Below are positions 15,844 through 26,390 of a stretch of 64,000 nucleotides of DNA, in pieces (positions within the stretch are counted from its first letter, which is position 1; every line of letters starts with the position of its first letter). The notes beneath the pieces are model-generated. The model made no database searches and was not told the origin of the DNA. It worked only from the letters and a program-made list of their open reading frames with translations. The translations under genes and the position numbers were made by a program. This DNA is from Nitrosospira sp. Nsp2 (lineage in GTDB: Bacteria; Pseudomonadota; Gammaproteobacteria; Burkholderiales; Nitrosomonadaceae): NCBI RefSeq assembly GCF_003050965.1, contig NZ_QAOU01000001.1, positions 744,001-808,000 of the forward strand, read 5' to 3'.

Positions 15844-17703
15844 TTACAGCCTCACGTCCTCGTTTATGCGTTTAGCTGCCCCGTCCGCGTTCCATAAGAT
15901 AGCCACGCCGAGGATCGCCGATGCTATTGAGGCGGCAAACACCGCGATCTTAGCCACGGCAAAATCGGTCTCTGTCGGGAATGCCTGGCTGGCGATAAAC
16001 AGCGACATGGTGAAGCCGATCCCTGCCAGTGCGCCGGCTCCGATTAATTGCCGCCACGAATATTCGTCGGGCTTGGTGGCGATTCCGAGCCGGACAGCGA
16101 GGACCGATGCCGACACCAGCCCTAGAGGCTTGCCAATCACCAATCCGAAGAAAACCGCAAGCATGAGAGGTTCGTGGCCGACGAGTGCGTCCGCCGCAAC
16201 CGCGACTCCGGCATTGGCCAAGGCGAACAGCGGCAGCACAACGTAGCTGGACGGGGCACCAGCTTTTCGCAGCAGGCGATCAGCCGGCGATTCCAGGCGG
16301 TCGTGGATTGCGTCGAGCGCTCGCATAGCCGGAAGAGAAGGACCGTGCCGCAAGACCTCGCCGCTACGTCGTGCCTCGGTAGTGAGGATTGCATCCGCCT
16401 GGGTCATCAATGCCGTCAGATTCGGGGGGGGCCTCGTCGGAATGAATAGCGCCAGGATCACGCCCGCCATGGTGGCGTGAAGTCCGCTTGCGAGCACACA
16501 GGCCCAGAGCAGGACGCCCAGAAGCACGTAGGGCGTGACACTATAGATGCGGGAACGGTTGAGCAGAGCCAGAGCCAGAGCCGCAACAATGGCCATGGCG
16601 CCTGCGAAATAGCCGAAGTTCATCGTGCCAGAGTAAAAGATCGCCACCACGATGATCGCGCCAATATCATCCACGATTGCCGCCGCCGTCAGGAAGATGC
16701 GCAGCTCGGCCGGCACGCGGTTTCCCATCATCACGATCAGCGCGACGGCGAACGCGGTGTCGGTCGCCATTGGAACGCCCCACCCGTGCGACCAGGCTCC
16801 CGCGGGAGTCAGCAGCATATAAAGGATCGCCGGCACCACCATGCCGCCCACAGCTGCTGCAACCGGGAGGGCTCCCGATCGTATACTCGCGAGGCGGCCC
16901 ACTGTAAATTCGCGCTTGATTTCCAGTCCCACGACCAAAAAGAAGATCGTGAGCAGACCATCATTGATCCAGTGGAGTAAGGACATCCTGAACTCGGCGG
17001 TACCGAGTGAAACGCCCAGATACAGCTCCCACAGCGCCACGAAGTGGGTGCCGAGGCCGGAATTTGTAAAAGCCACAGCAAGAATTGTCGCCAGTAGGAG
17101 CAGGACGCCCGCCGAAGGCGCCCAGTCGGCAAAGTCGAGCGCTACGCCCCGCAATCGGTGGGCGGGCGCACCGAGCATTGCATCAGCGAAAGAGCTCTCA
17201 TCCCAGGGGTCATCATAGCGCCGACCATTGATAAAGAATGTCGGCGTGACCAAGGCGTGGCTGACTTGGGCGCTCTTTACGTCGGACTGGACGCGCGCCT
17301 TGGCACGCTCATCGGTCTCCGTGGCTTCACCAGGATCTGGTAGCGGCATTTCCAGATCTCGGGCAACCGCAATCAGATCCTCCTCTGTCAACGTCTCCGA
17401 ACGCGTCATCAACGCGATATGAGCGTCCCAGAAGCTGTTGGTGTCTTTTGCATGCTCCACTAACTCGGCAGCCCTAAGAGCAATATCGCTTCCTGTTAGA
17501 GGGTAATGCCGGAATACATAACGAAGGCGGTCACCCAGTTGATCACGAACCTGCGCGATTCTCTCATTCGCTGCCCGGCAATGCGGGCACGCGTAGCTTC
17601 CGTACTCTACCAGCGTTATTTCAGCGTTCGCTGGACCGAGCGTGTGGTCGTAGTCGTTATCGACCGGACGATCGAGCTTGCTGCTTAGTTTCATCTGCGA
17701 CAC
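15844..17703 (-). CDS. nhaA: Na+/H+ antiporter NhaA with N-terminal DsbA-like thioredoxin domain
   Basis: A 619-residue fusion. Residues about 20-180 form a DsbA/thioredoxin-fold domain with a CPHC active site (Cys39, Cys42) and the cis-Pro loop VTPTFFINGRRYDD. Residues about 195-605 are a complete NhaA antiporter with about 12 membrane helices and the essential Asp pair at 345-346 (AAAIVDDIGAIIVV). It would exchange sodium for protons at the inner membrane. The fused domain has no signal peptide; its side of the membrane depends on NhaA topology and is unresolved. I use the GTG at 17703 because GAGG lies seven bases before it; ATG 17694 is possible. Similar fusions are known in other bacteria. 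Confidence 0.92.
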   Translation of the reverse strand: MSQMKLSSKLDRPVDNDYDHTLGPANAEITLVEYGSYACPHCRAANERIAQVRDQLGDRLRYVFRHYPLTGSDIALRAAELVEHAKDTNSFWDAHIALMTRSETLTEEDLIAVARDLEMPLPDPGEATETDERAKARVQSDVKSAQVSHALVTPTFFINGRRYDDPWDESSFADAMLGAPAHRLRGVALDFADWAPSAGVLLLLATILAVAFTNSGLGTHFVALWELYLGVSLGTAEFRMSLLHWINDGLLTIFFLVVGLEIKREFTVGRLASIRSGALPVAAAVGGMVVPAILYMLLTPAGAWSHGWGVPMATDTAFAVALIVMMGNRVPAELRIFLTAAAIVDDIGAIIVVAIFYSGTMNFGYFAGAMAIVAALALALLNRSRIYSVTPYVLLGVLLWACVLASGLHATMAGVILALFIPTRPPPNLTALMTQADAILTTEARRSGEVLRHGPSLPAMRALDAIHDRLESPADRLLRKAGAPSSYVVLPLFALANAGVAVAADALVGHEPLMLAVFFGLVIGKPLGLVSASVLAVRLGIATKPDEYSWRQLIGAGALAGIGFTMSLFIASQAFPTETDFAVAKIAVFAASIASAILGVAILWNADGAAKRINEDVRL

Positions 17704-17880
17704 TGAATGGCCTCATCCTATGAACAATATGCCCAATCACTTCGTCTTTGGCTGAGTAGCTGATGTAAATATTATAGATAATAGCTCCGGGAAACCTGAG
17801 GCTATAGGTGCTCAATATCATTCGAGGCCAGGGAGAGCTGATAATCATGAGTCTCCGGTTTACCGCAAAACTCCGTCCCT

Positions 17881-18195
17881 CTATCCGTTAGGATGCGGAT
17901 CAGGGCAGATGGCCTGTTCTGCGAAGAAAGGTGGCACCTGATCATTTAGCAGACTAGCTGCACTAAGGGGGGGCTGGTCGTATAGAGCTTGGGCTGCAGC
18001 CCCCTTGGAATAGGTATCAACTAACGTTTGCTGATAGACACGCCCGACACTCTTGATCTTCCCACTTAATAGGCGTCCTGACCGTGAGCTTTGCCGGAAG
18101 ACATGATGATTTGCTTGAACGATTCCGATCGCCCATTTTAGGGCCATTTCGGTCGATGGGCCTTCATTGGGGCTTACGGGTTTCATCTGCCTCAA
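17881..18195 (-). pseudogene. IS481-family transposase fragment
   Basis: The frame contains SGKIKSVGRVYQQTLVDTYS followed by PPLSAASLLNDQVPPFFAEQ. These match the DDE core region of IS481-type transposases, where VYQQTFVDTYSKVAF contains the second catalytic Asp. The N-terminal HTH and the C terminus are missing and the sequence has drifted. No inverted repeats are recognisable. It is a remnant between nhaA and recQ. Confidence 0.65.
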
Positions 18196-18319
18196 CCAGC
18201 TATAGGTTGGTCACTTCTAAAAATAATGATCAGTTGTCTGCTAGCGAACAGATGCAACCTCTTCAATTCTTCATTATCCCTGCCACTGCGCTACTGTGGT
18301 GACTACAAGGTGCTAAATA

Positions 18320-20020
18320 ATGAATTCTGATCAATCCAAGCTTAAGAAGAACCTACGAAGAACGTTCGGCTTGCAATCGTTAAGGCCCGGACAGGAGCAG
18401 GTTATCCAGAACGTATTGGATGGACGCGATACCCTGGTAATCATGCCGACCGGTGGAGGCAAATCTCTGTGCTATCAACTACCGGCCCTTAGTCTGCCCG
18501 GGATTACACTTGTCGTCTCCCCTCTAATTTCTTTGATGAAGGACCAGGTGGAGAAACTTGAGGAGATTGGAGTGGAGGCCGGTCAGGTTAATAGCTCTCT
18601 GAGTGTGCAGGAAGAGACGGAAGCATTACAGAATATCTCCGAAGCCCAAAGCGACATCGTATATGTAACGCCGGAACGCCTTGCTGATCCGGAATTCATA
18701 GCGAGGCTGCAGAGCCTCACCGTCAGCCTTTTCGTCGTGGATGAAGCTCATTGCATTTCACAGTGGGGTCATGACTTTCGCCCCGCCTATCTTGAACTAG
18801 GCAATGCCATCAGGGCGTTGGGAAATCCACCCATACTTGCCTTAACCGCGACGGCCACGCCAGAGGTGATGGATGATATAACGAAGCAATTGGGACGCAG
18901 ATCGGTTGAGCTCATAAATACCGGTGTCTATAGATCGAACCTCCACTTCAAGGTGATACATACCACCAACGCCGAGGAGAAAATCGATGAGCTCAAGAAG
19001 TTGATCCGGACGACCGATGGCAGCGGAATTATCTATGCAGCCACGGTAAAAGCGGTGGAAGATCTTGCCGCATCACTTCGTGAAGTGGAGCCAACCGTTA
19101 CCCTCTATCATGGCCGCCTGCCAAAAAAGAATCGCAGCGAAAATCAAGACTATTTCATGCAAGGCGAAAGCCGGATTATCGTAGCCACCAACGCTTTTGG
19201 GATGGGTATTGACAAGCCGGACATTCGGTTTGTGGTGCATTTTCAAATACCAGGAAATCTGGGTGCGTATTATCAAGAATGCGGTCGTGCGGGCCGCGAT
19301 GGAAAGGATGCGATATGTACGCTCCTTTATGACCTAAACGATAAACGAATCCAGCAATTCTTTTTAGCGCGCCACTATCCAACCTTTGAGGAATTGAAGG
19401 GTGTCTACAGGGGTATCACGGAGCTGTTGGAGCATCACAGTGTTGTTGAGCTAAGCCAGATACAGGAGAGGTTTAGTCAGTTTTCCAAGAGAAAACTGCA
19501 AATATTGCTGAAGCTATTACAGGATCGCGGAATAATCGTTCGCAATAAAAACCTAGGCTATCGCCTCGGGAAAAAAGAGAATCCTTCGGAGAAAATTCTC
19601 GAGGTCGCAAACACGGCACATGAGAAAGATGTCCACCACCGCAAGGCACTGGAAGACATGGTTTTCTATGCCCAAGCGGGAGCTTGCCGATGGAAGGTAT
19701 TGCTTAAATATTTTGAGGAAGAGTCGGCCTGGGAGCATTGTAAACACTGCGACAATTGCCTGGAACCTCCGGAGCAAGCGCTGGAACTTGCTCCGCCTGA
19801 TCAATGCACAAACCTTCATGAAGAACAAGCAAAGGCTCCCTCTCAAGAAGAACTCGCCATCGGGGTTAGCGTTTCGGTTCCAAAGAGAGGGCAAGGTCAG
19901 GTTATTGGCTGTACTGCCGATATGGTCACGATAGCTTTCCCCGAAGGGGAAGAGGGGACTTATCTTAGAGATCACGTCGAAGTTGCAGGAAGCTCATCTC
20001 AGGAAAACGTTACGGCTTGA
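18320..20020 (+). CDS. RecQ-family ATP-dependent DNA helicase, short form
   Basis: A 566-residue 3'-5' DNA helicase acting in recombination and replication repair. Helicase motifs are clear: Walker A MPTGGGKS (residues 42-49), DEAH box (141-144), [13 protein letters not shown] and [10 protein letters not shown]. The RecQ zinc site is complete with Cys456, 474, 477 and 480. It then lacks the winged-helix extension and HRDC domain of E. coli RecQ and ends with a small domain (about 513-555, [11 protein letters not shown]...[14 protein letters not shown]) resembling DUF3553. A weak ribosome-binding site precedes the ATG. It is not linked to other repair genes. Confidence 0.9.
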   Translation: MNSDQSKLKKNLRRTFGLQSLRPGQEQVIQNVLDGRDTLVIMPTGGGKSLCYQLPALSLPGITLVVSPLISLMKDQVEKLEEIGVEAGQVNSSLSVQEETEALQNISEAQSDIVYVTPERLADPEFIARLQSLTVSLFVVDEAHCISQWGHDFRPAYLELGNAIRALGNPPILALTATATPEVMDDITKQLGRRSVELINTGVYRSNLHFKVIHTTNAEEKIDELKKLIRTTDGSGIIYAATVKAVEDLAASLREVEPTVTLYHGRLPKKNRSENQDYFMQGESRIIVATNAFGMGIDKPDIRFVVHFQIPGNLGAYYQECGRAGRDGKDAICTLLYDLNDKRIQQFFLARHYPTFEELKGVYRGITELLEHHSVVELSQIQERFSQFSKRKLQILLKLLQDRGIIVRNKNLGYRLGKKENPSEKILEVANTAHEKDVHHRKALEDMVFYAQAGACRWKVLLKYFEEESAWEHCKHCDNCLEPPEQALELAPPDQCTNLHEEQAKAPSQEELAIGVSVSVPKRGQGQVIGCTADMVTIAFPEGEEGTYLRDHVEVAGSSSQENVTA

Positions 20021-20637
20021 TCCCATATAACCCGGAACTGCTCAATAATGCAGCATGTTTCGCCAGAGAGTTGCAGAGGAAGCCAAAAGTCGCTCTGGCG
20101 AAAGCCATAGCCGGTGGGTGAGAAATTCCATTGCAATACTACATCCGCACTCACACAGTTGAACCTCGGCTTAATACCAGGAGCAGTTGAAGATACAATG
20201 AGGGCGTTAAAAGATCTAGTGATCTTCTATGAATCTGCAATACGTACAACTTTGCGCAGAGGCCAAAGAATGAAGATGTCTGCACATAGCTGAAAAACAA
20301 AAACCCCCAGCCCTTCCGGCTGGAGGTTTCTCTTGGTACTGCGTTCCATGCAACTAAAGGATAGCTGCTGGCTACGGGTTTATGCACTGCCCGAGTGATA
20401 AGACCTATTTCCTAACGCACTGAAGCGTGCCATCACTAATATTACACCGAGACCCTTCGAGGTCATCTGTCTTCACTAGCGGTGAAGCAGCACCTGGCCG
20501 CAATCCGCTTGGTGTCCGACTAGCTGTTGATCGCTCACGTCCTTGCATGAACCCTGCCTGTGCGGTACACGGACCGAAGCAGTGGGTTAGAAAAGGTAAA
20601 ACTGCTGTTCTCGGCACGGACGCAAGGAGTGAAACGA
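20021..20637. other. Intergenic stretch between convergent recQ-like gene and metE
   Basis: About 620 bp with no gene I can support. It holds one terminator-like hairpin (20304-20326). Short frames on both strands lack motifs. Confidence 0.5.
20295..20333 (-). terminator. Rho-independent terminator-like hairpin
   Basis: CCCCCAGCC-loop-GGCTGGAGG at 20304-20326 forms a GC stem. On the minus strand it is followed by a T-rich run (complement of AAAAACAAAAA at about 20293-20303), so it would best stop transcripts read from metE, about 310 bp after its stop codon. It may also work weakly on the plus strand for the recQ-like gene. Confidence 0.55.
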
Positions 20638-22932
20638 TCAGGCAACCGTGGCGCGCAAGGTTTTTGCCGCCGCGACGAGGTTGGTCAGCGCCGGGATCAC
20701 TTCGCTCCACTGGCGGGTCTTCAGGCCGCAGTCCGGATTAACCCACAGGCGCTCGGCGGGAATGCGCTCGGCCGCTTTTTTAATCAGCTCGACGATGTGC
20801 TGCTCACTTGGGATATTGGGCGAATGGATGTCATAGACACCAGGGCCGATCTCGTTCGGATATTTGAAGTTGTCGAAAGCGTCTAGCAGCTCCATGTCGG
20901 AACGTGAGGTTTCCATCGTGATCACATCGGCATCCATGTTAGCAATCGACGCGATGATGTCGTTGAACTCCGAATAGCACATGTGGGTGTGGATCTGAGT
21001 CTCGTCTTCCACGCCGTTGGCAGTGATGCGGAACGATTCGACGGCCCAGTCGAGGTACTCCTTCCACTGCGACTTTCGTAGCGGAAGGCCTTCGCGCAGG
21101 GCGGCTTCGTCGATCTGGATCACGCGCACGCCTGCTTTTTCCAAGTCCAGCACTTCCTCGCGGATCGCTAGCGCAAGCTGGTAGCAGGACACTGAGCGCG
21201 GCTGGTCGTCGCGCACAAAGGACCAGTTCAAAATTGTGACCGGACCGGTCAGCATGCCCTTCATGGGTTTGTCGGTGAGGGATTGGGCGTACTTGATCCA
21301 CTCGACCGTCATGGCCTTGGGGCGGCTGATGTCGCCGAACAGGATGGGCGGCTTCACGCAGCGCGAGCCGTAGGACTGCACCCAGCCGAACTGGCTGAAA
21401 GCGTAACCATTAAGCTGCTCGCCGAAGTATTCGACCATGTCGTTGCGCTCGGCCTCGCCGTGCACGAACACGTCCAGTCCCAGCGCTTCCTGCTCGCGCA
21501 CGCTGCGGGCGATTTCCGCTTGCATCGCTGTCTTGTAAGCTGCCTCGTTAATCTCGCCGGCCTTGAACTGGCTGCGTGCCTGGCGGATTTCCGTTGTCTG
21601 CGGGAAGGAGCCGATGGTGGTGGTGGGGAATTTTGGCAGTTTCAGCAGCGCGGACTGCCTGGCGGCGCGCTGGGCATAGCCGTTCTTGCGTTCGCCGAGT
21701 TTGCCGTCGATTTTGGCGATGGCCGTCTTGACTGCGGGGTTGTTGACCCGGGGCGAGTTGCGACGCGCTGCGATGGCGGCCCGGTTAACTTCCAGCTCGG
21801 TCTGGACCGCGGCGCGTCCCTGATTGAGGGCGGTAGCGAGCACGCGCAATTCATCGAGCTTCTGCTTCGCGAAAGCGAGCCAGGACTTTACCTCGCCGTC
21901 GAGCTTTTGCTCGCTGTCCAGATCGACCGGCACGTGCAGCAGCGAGCACGACGGTGCGATCCACAGACGCTCGCCCAGGCGCTCGTGCAGTGGCTGCAGC
22001 CAGTCGAGCGCGGCGTTCAAGTCGGTCTTCCAGATGTTGCGGCCGTTAATCACGCCCAGCGAAAGGACCTTATAGGAGGGCAGCAGGTCGAGCAGACTCT
22101 GCACTTCGCTGCCGGCATTGATCGCATCGATGTGCAGACCAGCCACCGGCAGGTTGGCGGCCAGAGGCAGGTTCCCCTGCAGGGCGCCGAAGTAGGTGGC
22201 CAGCAAAAGCTTCACGCGGCAAGATTTGAGGTGGTGGTACGCCAGGTTGAAGGCTCGCGTCCAAGCGGCATCGAGCTCGGTAACAAGCACAGGTTCGTCG
22301 ATCTGCACCCACTCAGCGCCTGCGGCGGCCAGCCTCTCTAGCAGTTCGACGTAGACGGGGAGCAACCGCTCCAACAGGGCCAGCTTGTCAGAATCATCCT
22401 TGGCTTTGCCCAACCACAAGTAAGTAACCGGACCGACGATCACCGGCTTGGCCTTGACGCCCTGCGCCTTGGCTTCCGCCAGTTGTTCCAGTAGCCGCGA
22501 AGGATCCAGCTTGAACTCGGTAGCGGCGCTGAACTCTGGAACGATGTAGTGATAATTGGTATCGAACCATTTGGTCATTTCGCCGGCTGCGACACCGCCG
22601 CAGCAGTGGGCATGTTCATCCGCCGACTGGGCCGAACGGCCGCGCGCCACACGGAAGTAGTTGTCCAGGGCATCCCCGTGAAAGCCGCGTACGCGCTCCG
22701 GAAGGTTGCCAAGCGTGAAACTCATGTCCAACACCTGATCGTAGAAGGCAAAGTCGCCAACCGGCACCAGATCCAATGCTGCCTGGTCCTGCCAGTGCCG
22801 GCGGCGGAGTTCGGTACCCAAGGTCTTCAATTCGTCACGGGAGGATTGTGCTTTCCAATAAGATTCGAGGGCGAATTTCAATTCGCGCTTGGCGCCAATG
22901 CGCGGAAAACCGAGGTTGTGCGTGAGTGTCAT
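20638..22932 (-). CDS. metE: Cobalamin-independent methionine synthase
   Basis: MetE transfers the methyl group of methyltetrahydrofolate-polyglutamate to homocysteine without B12. The 764-residue protein starts at ATG 22932 ([18 protein letters not shown]), with AAGG upstream; the frame extends further without a start as good. N-terminal-domain motifs include [16 protein letters not shown]. Zinc and substrate ligands in the C-terminal barrel are present: HTHMCYSEF (His, Cys), the [18 protein letters not shown] block, and the Cys of [10 protein letters not shown]. It is divergent from metR, the usual arrangement, with a 114-bp shared promoter region. Confidence 0.96.
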   Translation of the reverse strand: MTLTHNLGFPRIGAKRELKFALESYWKAQSSRDELKTLGTELRRRHWQDQAALDLVPVGDFAFYDQVLDMSFTLGNLPERVRGFHGDALDNYFRVARGRSAQSADEHAHCCGGVAAGEMTKWFDTNYHYIVPEFSAATEFKLDPSRLLEQLAEAKAQGVKAKPVIVGPVTYLWLGKAKDDSDKLALLERLLPVYVELLERLAAAGAEWVQIDEPVLVTELDAAWTRAFNLAYHHLKSCRVKLLLATYFGALQGNLPLAANLPVAGLHIDAINAGSEVQSLLDLLPSYKVLSLGVINGRNIWKTDLNAALDWLQPLHERLGERLWIAPSCSLLHVPVDLDSEQKLDGEVKSWLAFAKQKLDELRVLATALNQGRAAVQTELEVNRAAIAARRNSPRVNNPAVKTAIAKIDGKLGERKNGYAQRAARQSALLKLPKFPTTTIGSFPQTTEIRQARSQFKAGEINEAAYKTAMQAEIARSVREQEALGLDVFVHGEAERNDMVEYFGEQLNGYAFSQFGWVQSYGSRCVKPPILFGDISRPKAMTVEWIKYAQSLTDKPMKGMLTGPVTILNWSFVRDDQPRSVSCYQLALAIREEVLDLEKAGVRVIQIDEAALREGLPLRKSQWKEYLDWAVESFRITANGVEDETQIHTHMCYSEFNDIIASIANMDADVITMETSRSDMELLDAFDNFKYPNEIGPGVYDIHSPNIPSEQHIVELIKKAAERIPAERLWVNPDCGLKTRQWSEVIPALTNLVAAAKTLRATVA

Positions 22933-22981
22933 GATGCTTAGCCTTGAGTGAGTGGAAAACAGCGCCATTCTAGGCCGCATA

Positions 22982-23010
22982 ATTCATGAATAAAAATGGT
23001 ATTATTTCAT
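22982..23010. promoter_or_regulatory. Candidate MetR binding region
   Basis: Between divergent metE and metR lies ATTCATGAAT (22982-22991), followed by TTTCAT at 23005-23010, giving several TGAA/TTCA half sites as in MetR boxes (TGAA-N5-TTCA). The spacing does not match the classical box exactly, so the exact site is uncertain. The position, overlapping both promoters, is what MetR regulation would need. Confidence 0.4.
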
Positions 23011-23046
23011 CCATTAATTAACCTTGCTCATACATGATGATACGGC

Positions 23047-23949
23047 ATGACCATACTTGAACGCGACCACCTTGAAATCGTTCGCGCGGTCGAGCAACAC
23101 GGCTCGTTAACCGCCGCAGCGAAAAAACTGCATCTCACGCAATCCGCGTTGAGCCATGCCGTGCGCAAGCTGGAGGACCAGCTCGGCGTAGCCATCTGGC
23201 ATCGCGAGGGCCGCAGTCTGCGCTCCACACAGGCAGGAGAATATCTGCTTGCGGTGGCCAACCGGCTAGTGCCACAACTCTTGCATGCGGAAGAGCGCCT
23301 CGTACAGTTTGCGAAGGGCGAACGCGGCACGTTGCGTATCGGTATGGAATGCCACCCCTGCTATCAGTGGCTGCTCAAGCTCGTGTCGCCCTACCTCGCC
23401 GCCTGGCCGGCAGTGGATGTGGATGTCAAGCAAAAATTTCAGTTTGGTGGCCTCGGTGCCCTGTTCGGCTATGAAATCGATATCCTGGTGACACCCGATC
23501 CACTCTACAGGACCGGCCTGCATTTCGAGCCCGTGTTCGACTACGAGCAGGTGCTGGGCGTCGGCCCACAGCACCCGCTGCGTCATGCAGCATTCGTACA
23601 AGCAGAGCAACTTGCCGACGAGACGCTGATCACCTATCCTGTCGCTATCGAGCGTCTTGATATCTATACGCAGTTCCTGATGCCCGCCGGGATCAGCCCG
23701 AAACGGCACAAACCCATCGAGACTACTGACATTATGTTGCAAATGGTCGCAAGCGGCCGCGGCGTAGCTGCACTGCCGCGCTGGCTGGTCGAGGAATATG
23801 CGGACAAGCTTGACATTGCGCCGGTTAAGCTGGGCCGACAGGGCATTGCCAAGCAGATCTTCCTGGGCATCCGCAATAGCGATGCCGATATCGACTACCT
23901 GCGCGCTTTCGTCGAACTGGCGCGCGCGCACCGTAATCAGCCAAGGTGA
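23047..23949 (+). CDS. metR: LysR-type activator of methionine biosynthesis
   Basis: A 300-residue LysR regulator. The winged HTH is at about 5-63 ([20 protein letters not shown]), followed by a periplasmic-binding-like effector domain that in MetR binds homocysteine. Features typical of MetR include [20 protein letters not shown] and [18 protein letters not shown]. It is divergent from metE, its classical target. The stop codon overlaps the GTG of queH. Confidence 0.93.
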   Translation: MTILERDHLEIVRAVEQHGSLTAAAKKLHLTQSALSHAVRKLEDQLGVAIWHREGRSLRSTQAGEYLLAVANRLVPQLLHAEERLVQFAKGERGTLRIGMECHPCYQWLLKLVSPYLAAWPAVDVDVKQKFQFGGLGALFGYEIDILVTPDPLYRTGLHFEPVFDYEQVLGVGPQHPLRHAAFVQAEQLADETLITYPVAIERLDIYTQFLMPAGISPKRHKPIETTDIMLQMVASGRGVAALPRWLVEEYADKLDIAPVKLGRQGIAKQIFLGIRNSDADIDYLRAFVELARAHRNQPR

Positions 23950-24686
23950 ACGACATGCACGACAAACCAGACTTTATGCGTAATCCCCTGCCATTGCCAA
24001 ATGGCCACGACAAAGTGCTGCTGCATTCCTGTTGCGCGCCGTGCAGCGGCGAAGTGATGGAAGCAATGCTTGCCTCCGGCGTTGATCTCACCATTTTCTT
24101 CTATAATCCAAATATCCATCCACTGAAGGAATACGAACTGCGCAAGGACGAGAACATCCGTTTTGCCCAACAGTTTGGCGTGCCCTTTATCGACGCCGAC
24201 TACGATCGCGACAATTGGTTCGCGCGCGCCAAGGGCATGGAAAACGAACCGGAGCGGGGCATCCGCTGCACCATGTGCTTCGACATGCGCTTCGAGCGCA
24301 CCGCGCTGTACGCGCACGAACACGACTTTCCGGTCATTACCAGCTCGCTCGGCATCTCTCGGTGGAAGAACATGCAGCAAATCAACGACTGCGGGCACCG
24401 CGCCGCCGGACGCTATCCGGGCCTGCTGTACTGGGACTACAACTGGCGAAAGGGCGGCGGTTCGGCACGCATGATCGAGATCAGCAAGCGCGAGAATTTC
24501 TACCAGCAGGAGTACTGCGGTTGCGCTTATTCGCTGCGTGACACCAACAACCATCGCGTCGCAATGGGGCGGGAACGCATCAAGCCAGGCATACTGTACT
24601 ATGGACAGGAAATCGGCACTCCGGCGACCCCTGCCACAGCCGAACCCGAGGCCAAGGCAATGCCTGGGGGCGACGATAATTGCTGA
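23946..24686 (+). CDS. queH: Epoxyqueuosine reductase QueH
   Basis: QueH reduces epoxyqueuosine in tRNA to queuosine, the last step of the pathway, and replaces the cobalamin enzyme QueG. The protein (about 245 residues) shows the family Cys set: [10 protein letters not shown] near residue 28, [17 protein letters not shown], and [13 protein letters not shown], which hold iron-sulfur and metal centres. The GTG at 23946 overlaps metR; an ATG at 23955 is in frame. The C-terminal 25 residues ([17 protein letters not shown]) are a low-complexity tail. Presence of both B12-free MetE and QueH is consistent with a cobalamin-sparing organism (inference). Confidence 0.93.
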   Translation: MNDMHDKPDFMRNPLPLPNGHDKVLLHSCCAPCSGEVMEAMLASGVDLTIFFYNPNIHPLKEYELRKDENIRFAQQFGVPFIDADYDRDNWFARAKGMENEPERGIRCTMCFDMRFERTALYAHEHDFPVITSSLGISRWKNMQQINDCGHRAAGRYPGLLYWDYNWRKGGGSARMIEISKRENFYQQEYCGCAYSLRDTNNHRVAMGRERIKPGILYYGQEIGTPATPATAEPEAKAMPGGDDNC

Positions 24687-24848
24687 TTGCGTGCCGATGC
24701 CACGCTGGATAGCTGGAGCCCAGACCGTGCGGAATCGCGGGCTTTTTGTTGTTCGTACCTGAGCAAATTCCGCACTCGGCGACTTCCCTCGATTCATCTG
24801 CCCTTCCGTTTATATATTCTGCAGCTGAGACTAAGTTAACATCCTTGC

Positions 24849-25325
24849 ATGCCATTCCGGATTGCAAACGCTGCTTCAAAAACATTGCGTACGGTCGCGC
24901 TTCTTGAAGCGTTCAAAGGCGCGGTGGTATTGCTAGCAGGTTTTGGCGTGCTGTCCTTGGCTCATCACGACGCTCAGCGGGTTGCCGAACAGTTGGTAGC
25001 GCACTCCCACCTGAACCCGGCTTCCCGGTATCCGCGTATCTTCCTTGATTTGGCTGGGCAGATAACGGAGCCGCAGATACCCCTGATTGCAGCGGGTGCG
25101 GGGCTATATGTCTTTGTCCGGTTTATCGAGGCATATGGTCTCTGGCATTACCAGAAGTGGGCCCAGTGGGTTTCGGCGGCAAGCGGAGCGATTTATGTGC
25201 CTTTTGAGCTTCTGGAGCTGCGCGAACATGTTACCTGGCTAGGTCTCGCCGCACTGGCACTAAACGTGCTGGTAGTTATTTTTATGCTTCATTTTGTGCT
25301 CCACGGGAAGGAGATAGTGAAATAG
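24849..25325 (+). CDS. DUF2127 family membrane protein
   Basis: A 158-residue integral membrane protein with about four hydrophobic segments (near 17-40, 75-95, 105-120 and 128-152). It matches the DUF2127 pattern: RTVALLEAFKGAVVLLAGFG at the start, FVRFIEAYGLWHYQKWAQWV, and IYVPFELLELREHVTW. The function is unknown. The gene stands alone. Confidence 0.82.
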   Translation: MPFRIANAASKTLRTVALLEAFKGAVVLLAGFGVLSLAHHDAQRVAEQLVAHSHLNPASRYPRIFLDLAGQITEPQIPLIAAGAGLYVFVRFIEAYGLWHYQKWAQWVSAASGAIYVPFELLELREHVTWLGLAALALNVLVVIFMLHFVLHGKEIVK

Positions 25326-25544
25326 AGCCTGCCGTAGCAGTGAATCCATGTTTTACGTTACAGACTTGAGACCAGTAGGAAAAAAAGCCCTCGGTTAAGG
25401 GGGAGAAAACGGGCCTCCGCTTCTTCGACATCACCCGAAACGCTGTAAGCGGAATTTGATGCTGCTTTTCTGCTGGTTGAGCAGGAAAAGGTGTGCAGTG
25501 CTTGAAACCGGCAGAGTGATATCTGCGCTGGTTGATTTTTTATC

Positions 25545-26120
25545 ATGAAAAAAATTCTGTTGTTGCTATGCTTGCTGACGCTTGCGGCGTGCGCCGCCCA
25601 AAAGGCATTGAAGGGATTTGATACCGATTTTGATGGTGACAAACCCTGGGCTGAACTGCAGGTACAACTGCCTGCTTACCCCAAAGCGGAGAATCTGCTG
25701 CCATTTGACGCCGGCCCTGCCAGCAATAATCTTTATTACATCGATGCTCCCTCTCTCGTGGTCGGAGAGGAAGGCATAGTGCGCTATACGCTGGTAATCA
25801 AATCACCCGAAGGAGCGATGAACGTAAGCTACGAGGGAATGCGGTGTGCAACCGATGGCGTGAGAGAGCAGGCGAGACTGAAAATATTAATACTTAAATT
25901 TCAGGTTACCGAAAAAAGGCTCTACGCCATTGGCCGTGACGACAGGACCTGGGTACGGGCACGAGTATCAAAATGGGAGGAACTCGAAGATATCTCTCAG
26001 CATTATGCGCAACGGGCGCTTTCCAGATATTTCTTCTGCCCGGCTAATGTTATTGTGAGAAATAAGGAAGAGGCCATTCAAGCGTTGAAGAGAGGCAGCC
26101 ATCCACGCGTGATTCAGTAG
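25545..26120 (+). CDS. CNP1-like family lipoprotein
   Basis: A 191-residue envelope protein with a lipoprotein signal peptide: LLTLAACAAQ puts the lipobox Cys at residue 16. The body has CNP1-like family features: DKPWAELQVQLPAYPKAENL, NNLYYIDAPSLVVGEEGIVR and YTLVIKSPEGAMNVSYEGMR early, and late WVRARVSKWEEL and LSRYFFCPANVIV. Its role is unknown; the family is common in betaproteobacteria. The start follows a T-rich leader without a clear ribosome-binding site. Confidence 0.85.
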   Translation: MKKILLLLCLLTLAACAAQKALKGFDTDFDGDKPWAELQVQLPAYPKAENLLPFDAGPASNNLYYIDAPSLVVGEEGIVRYTLVIKSPEGAMNVSYEGMRCATDGVREQARLKILILKFQVTEKRLYAIGRDDRTWVRARVSKWEELEDISQHYAQRALSRYFFCPANVIVRNKEEAIQALKRGSHPRVIQ

Positions 26121-26293
26121 CGAGCGATAAGACTGAACTCACATGTTGAAGAGCCCATCGGGACAGGCAGCTCTATGTCGAGTTGCGACTTTCGTCGTGG
26201 CACGGCGCTGCACGCCTTCGTCACCGCTTTACTGCTTCATTCGGTCGATCTCATTTTCCTTTCAGACAAATTATTTACTGCGGGCGTGCTCTG

Positions 26294-26390
26294 GTAACTC
26301 TTTCGAGATCGTGGCAGGAGGCGGATCCAGCGGCTACAAGTAAGTAACTCTTTCGAGATCGTGGCGGGAGGCGGATCCAGCAGCTACAAC
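26294..26390. repeat. Direct repeat, two 47-bp copies at a 50-bp period
   Basis: Positions 26294-26340 and 26344-26390 are near-identical (both begin GTAACTCTTTCGAGATCGTG; three differences in 47 bp by eye). The second copy touches the stop codon of the minus-strand gene 26390-27400, so part of it forms that gene's immediate 3' flank. It could be a local duplication of a 3' end or of a terminator region. Confidence 0.85.

Noticed and set aside
21283-22341. A 352-codon plus-strand frame opposite metE
   Set aside because: It lies wholly inside metE on the other strand; metE is clear from conserved motifs, and this frame has no known motif. It is a by-product of GC-rich codon use.
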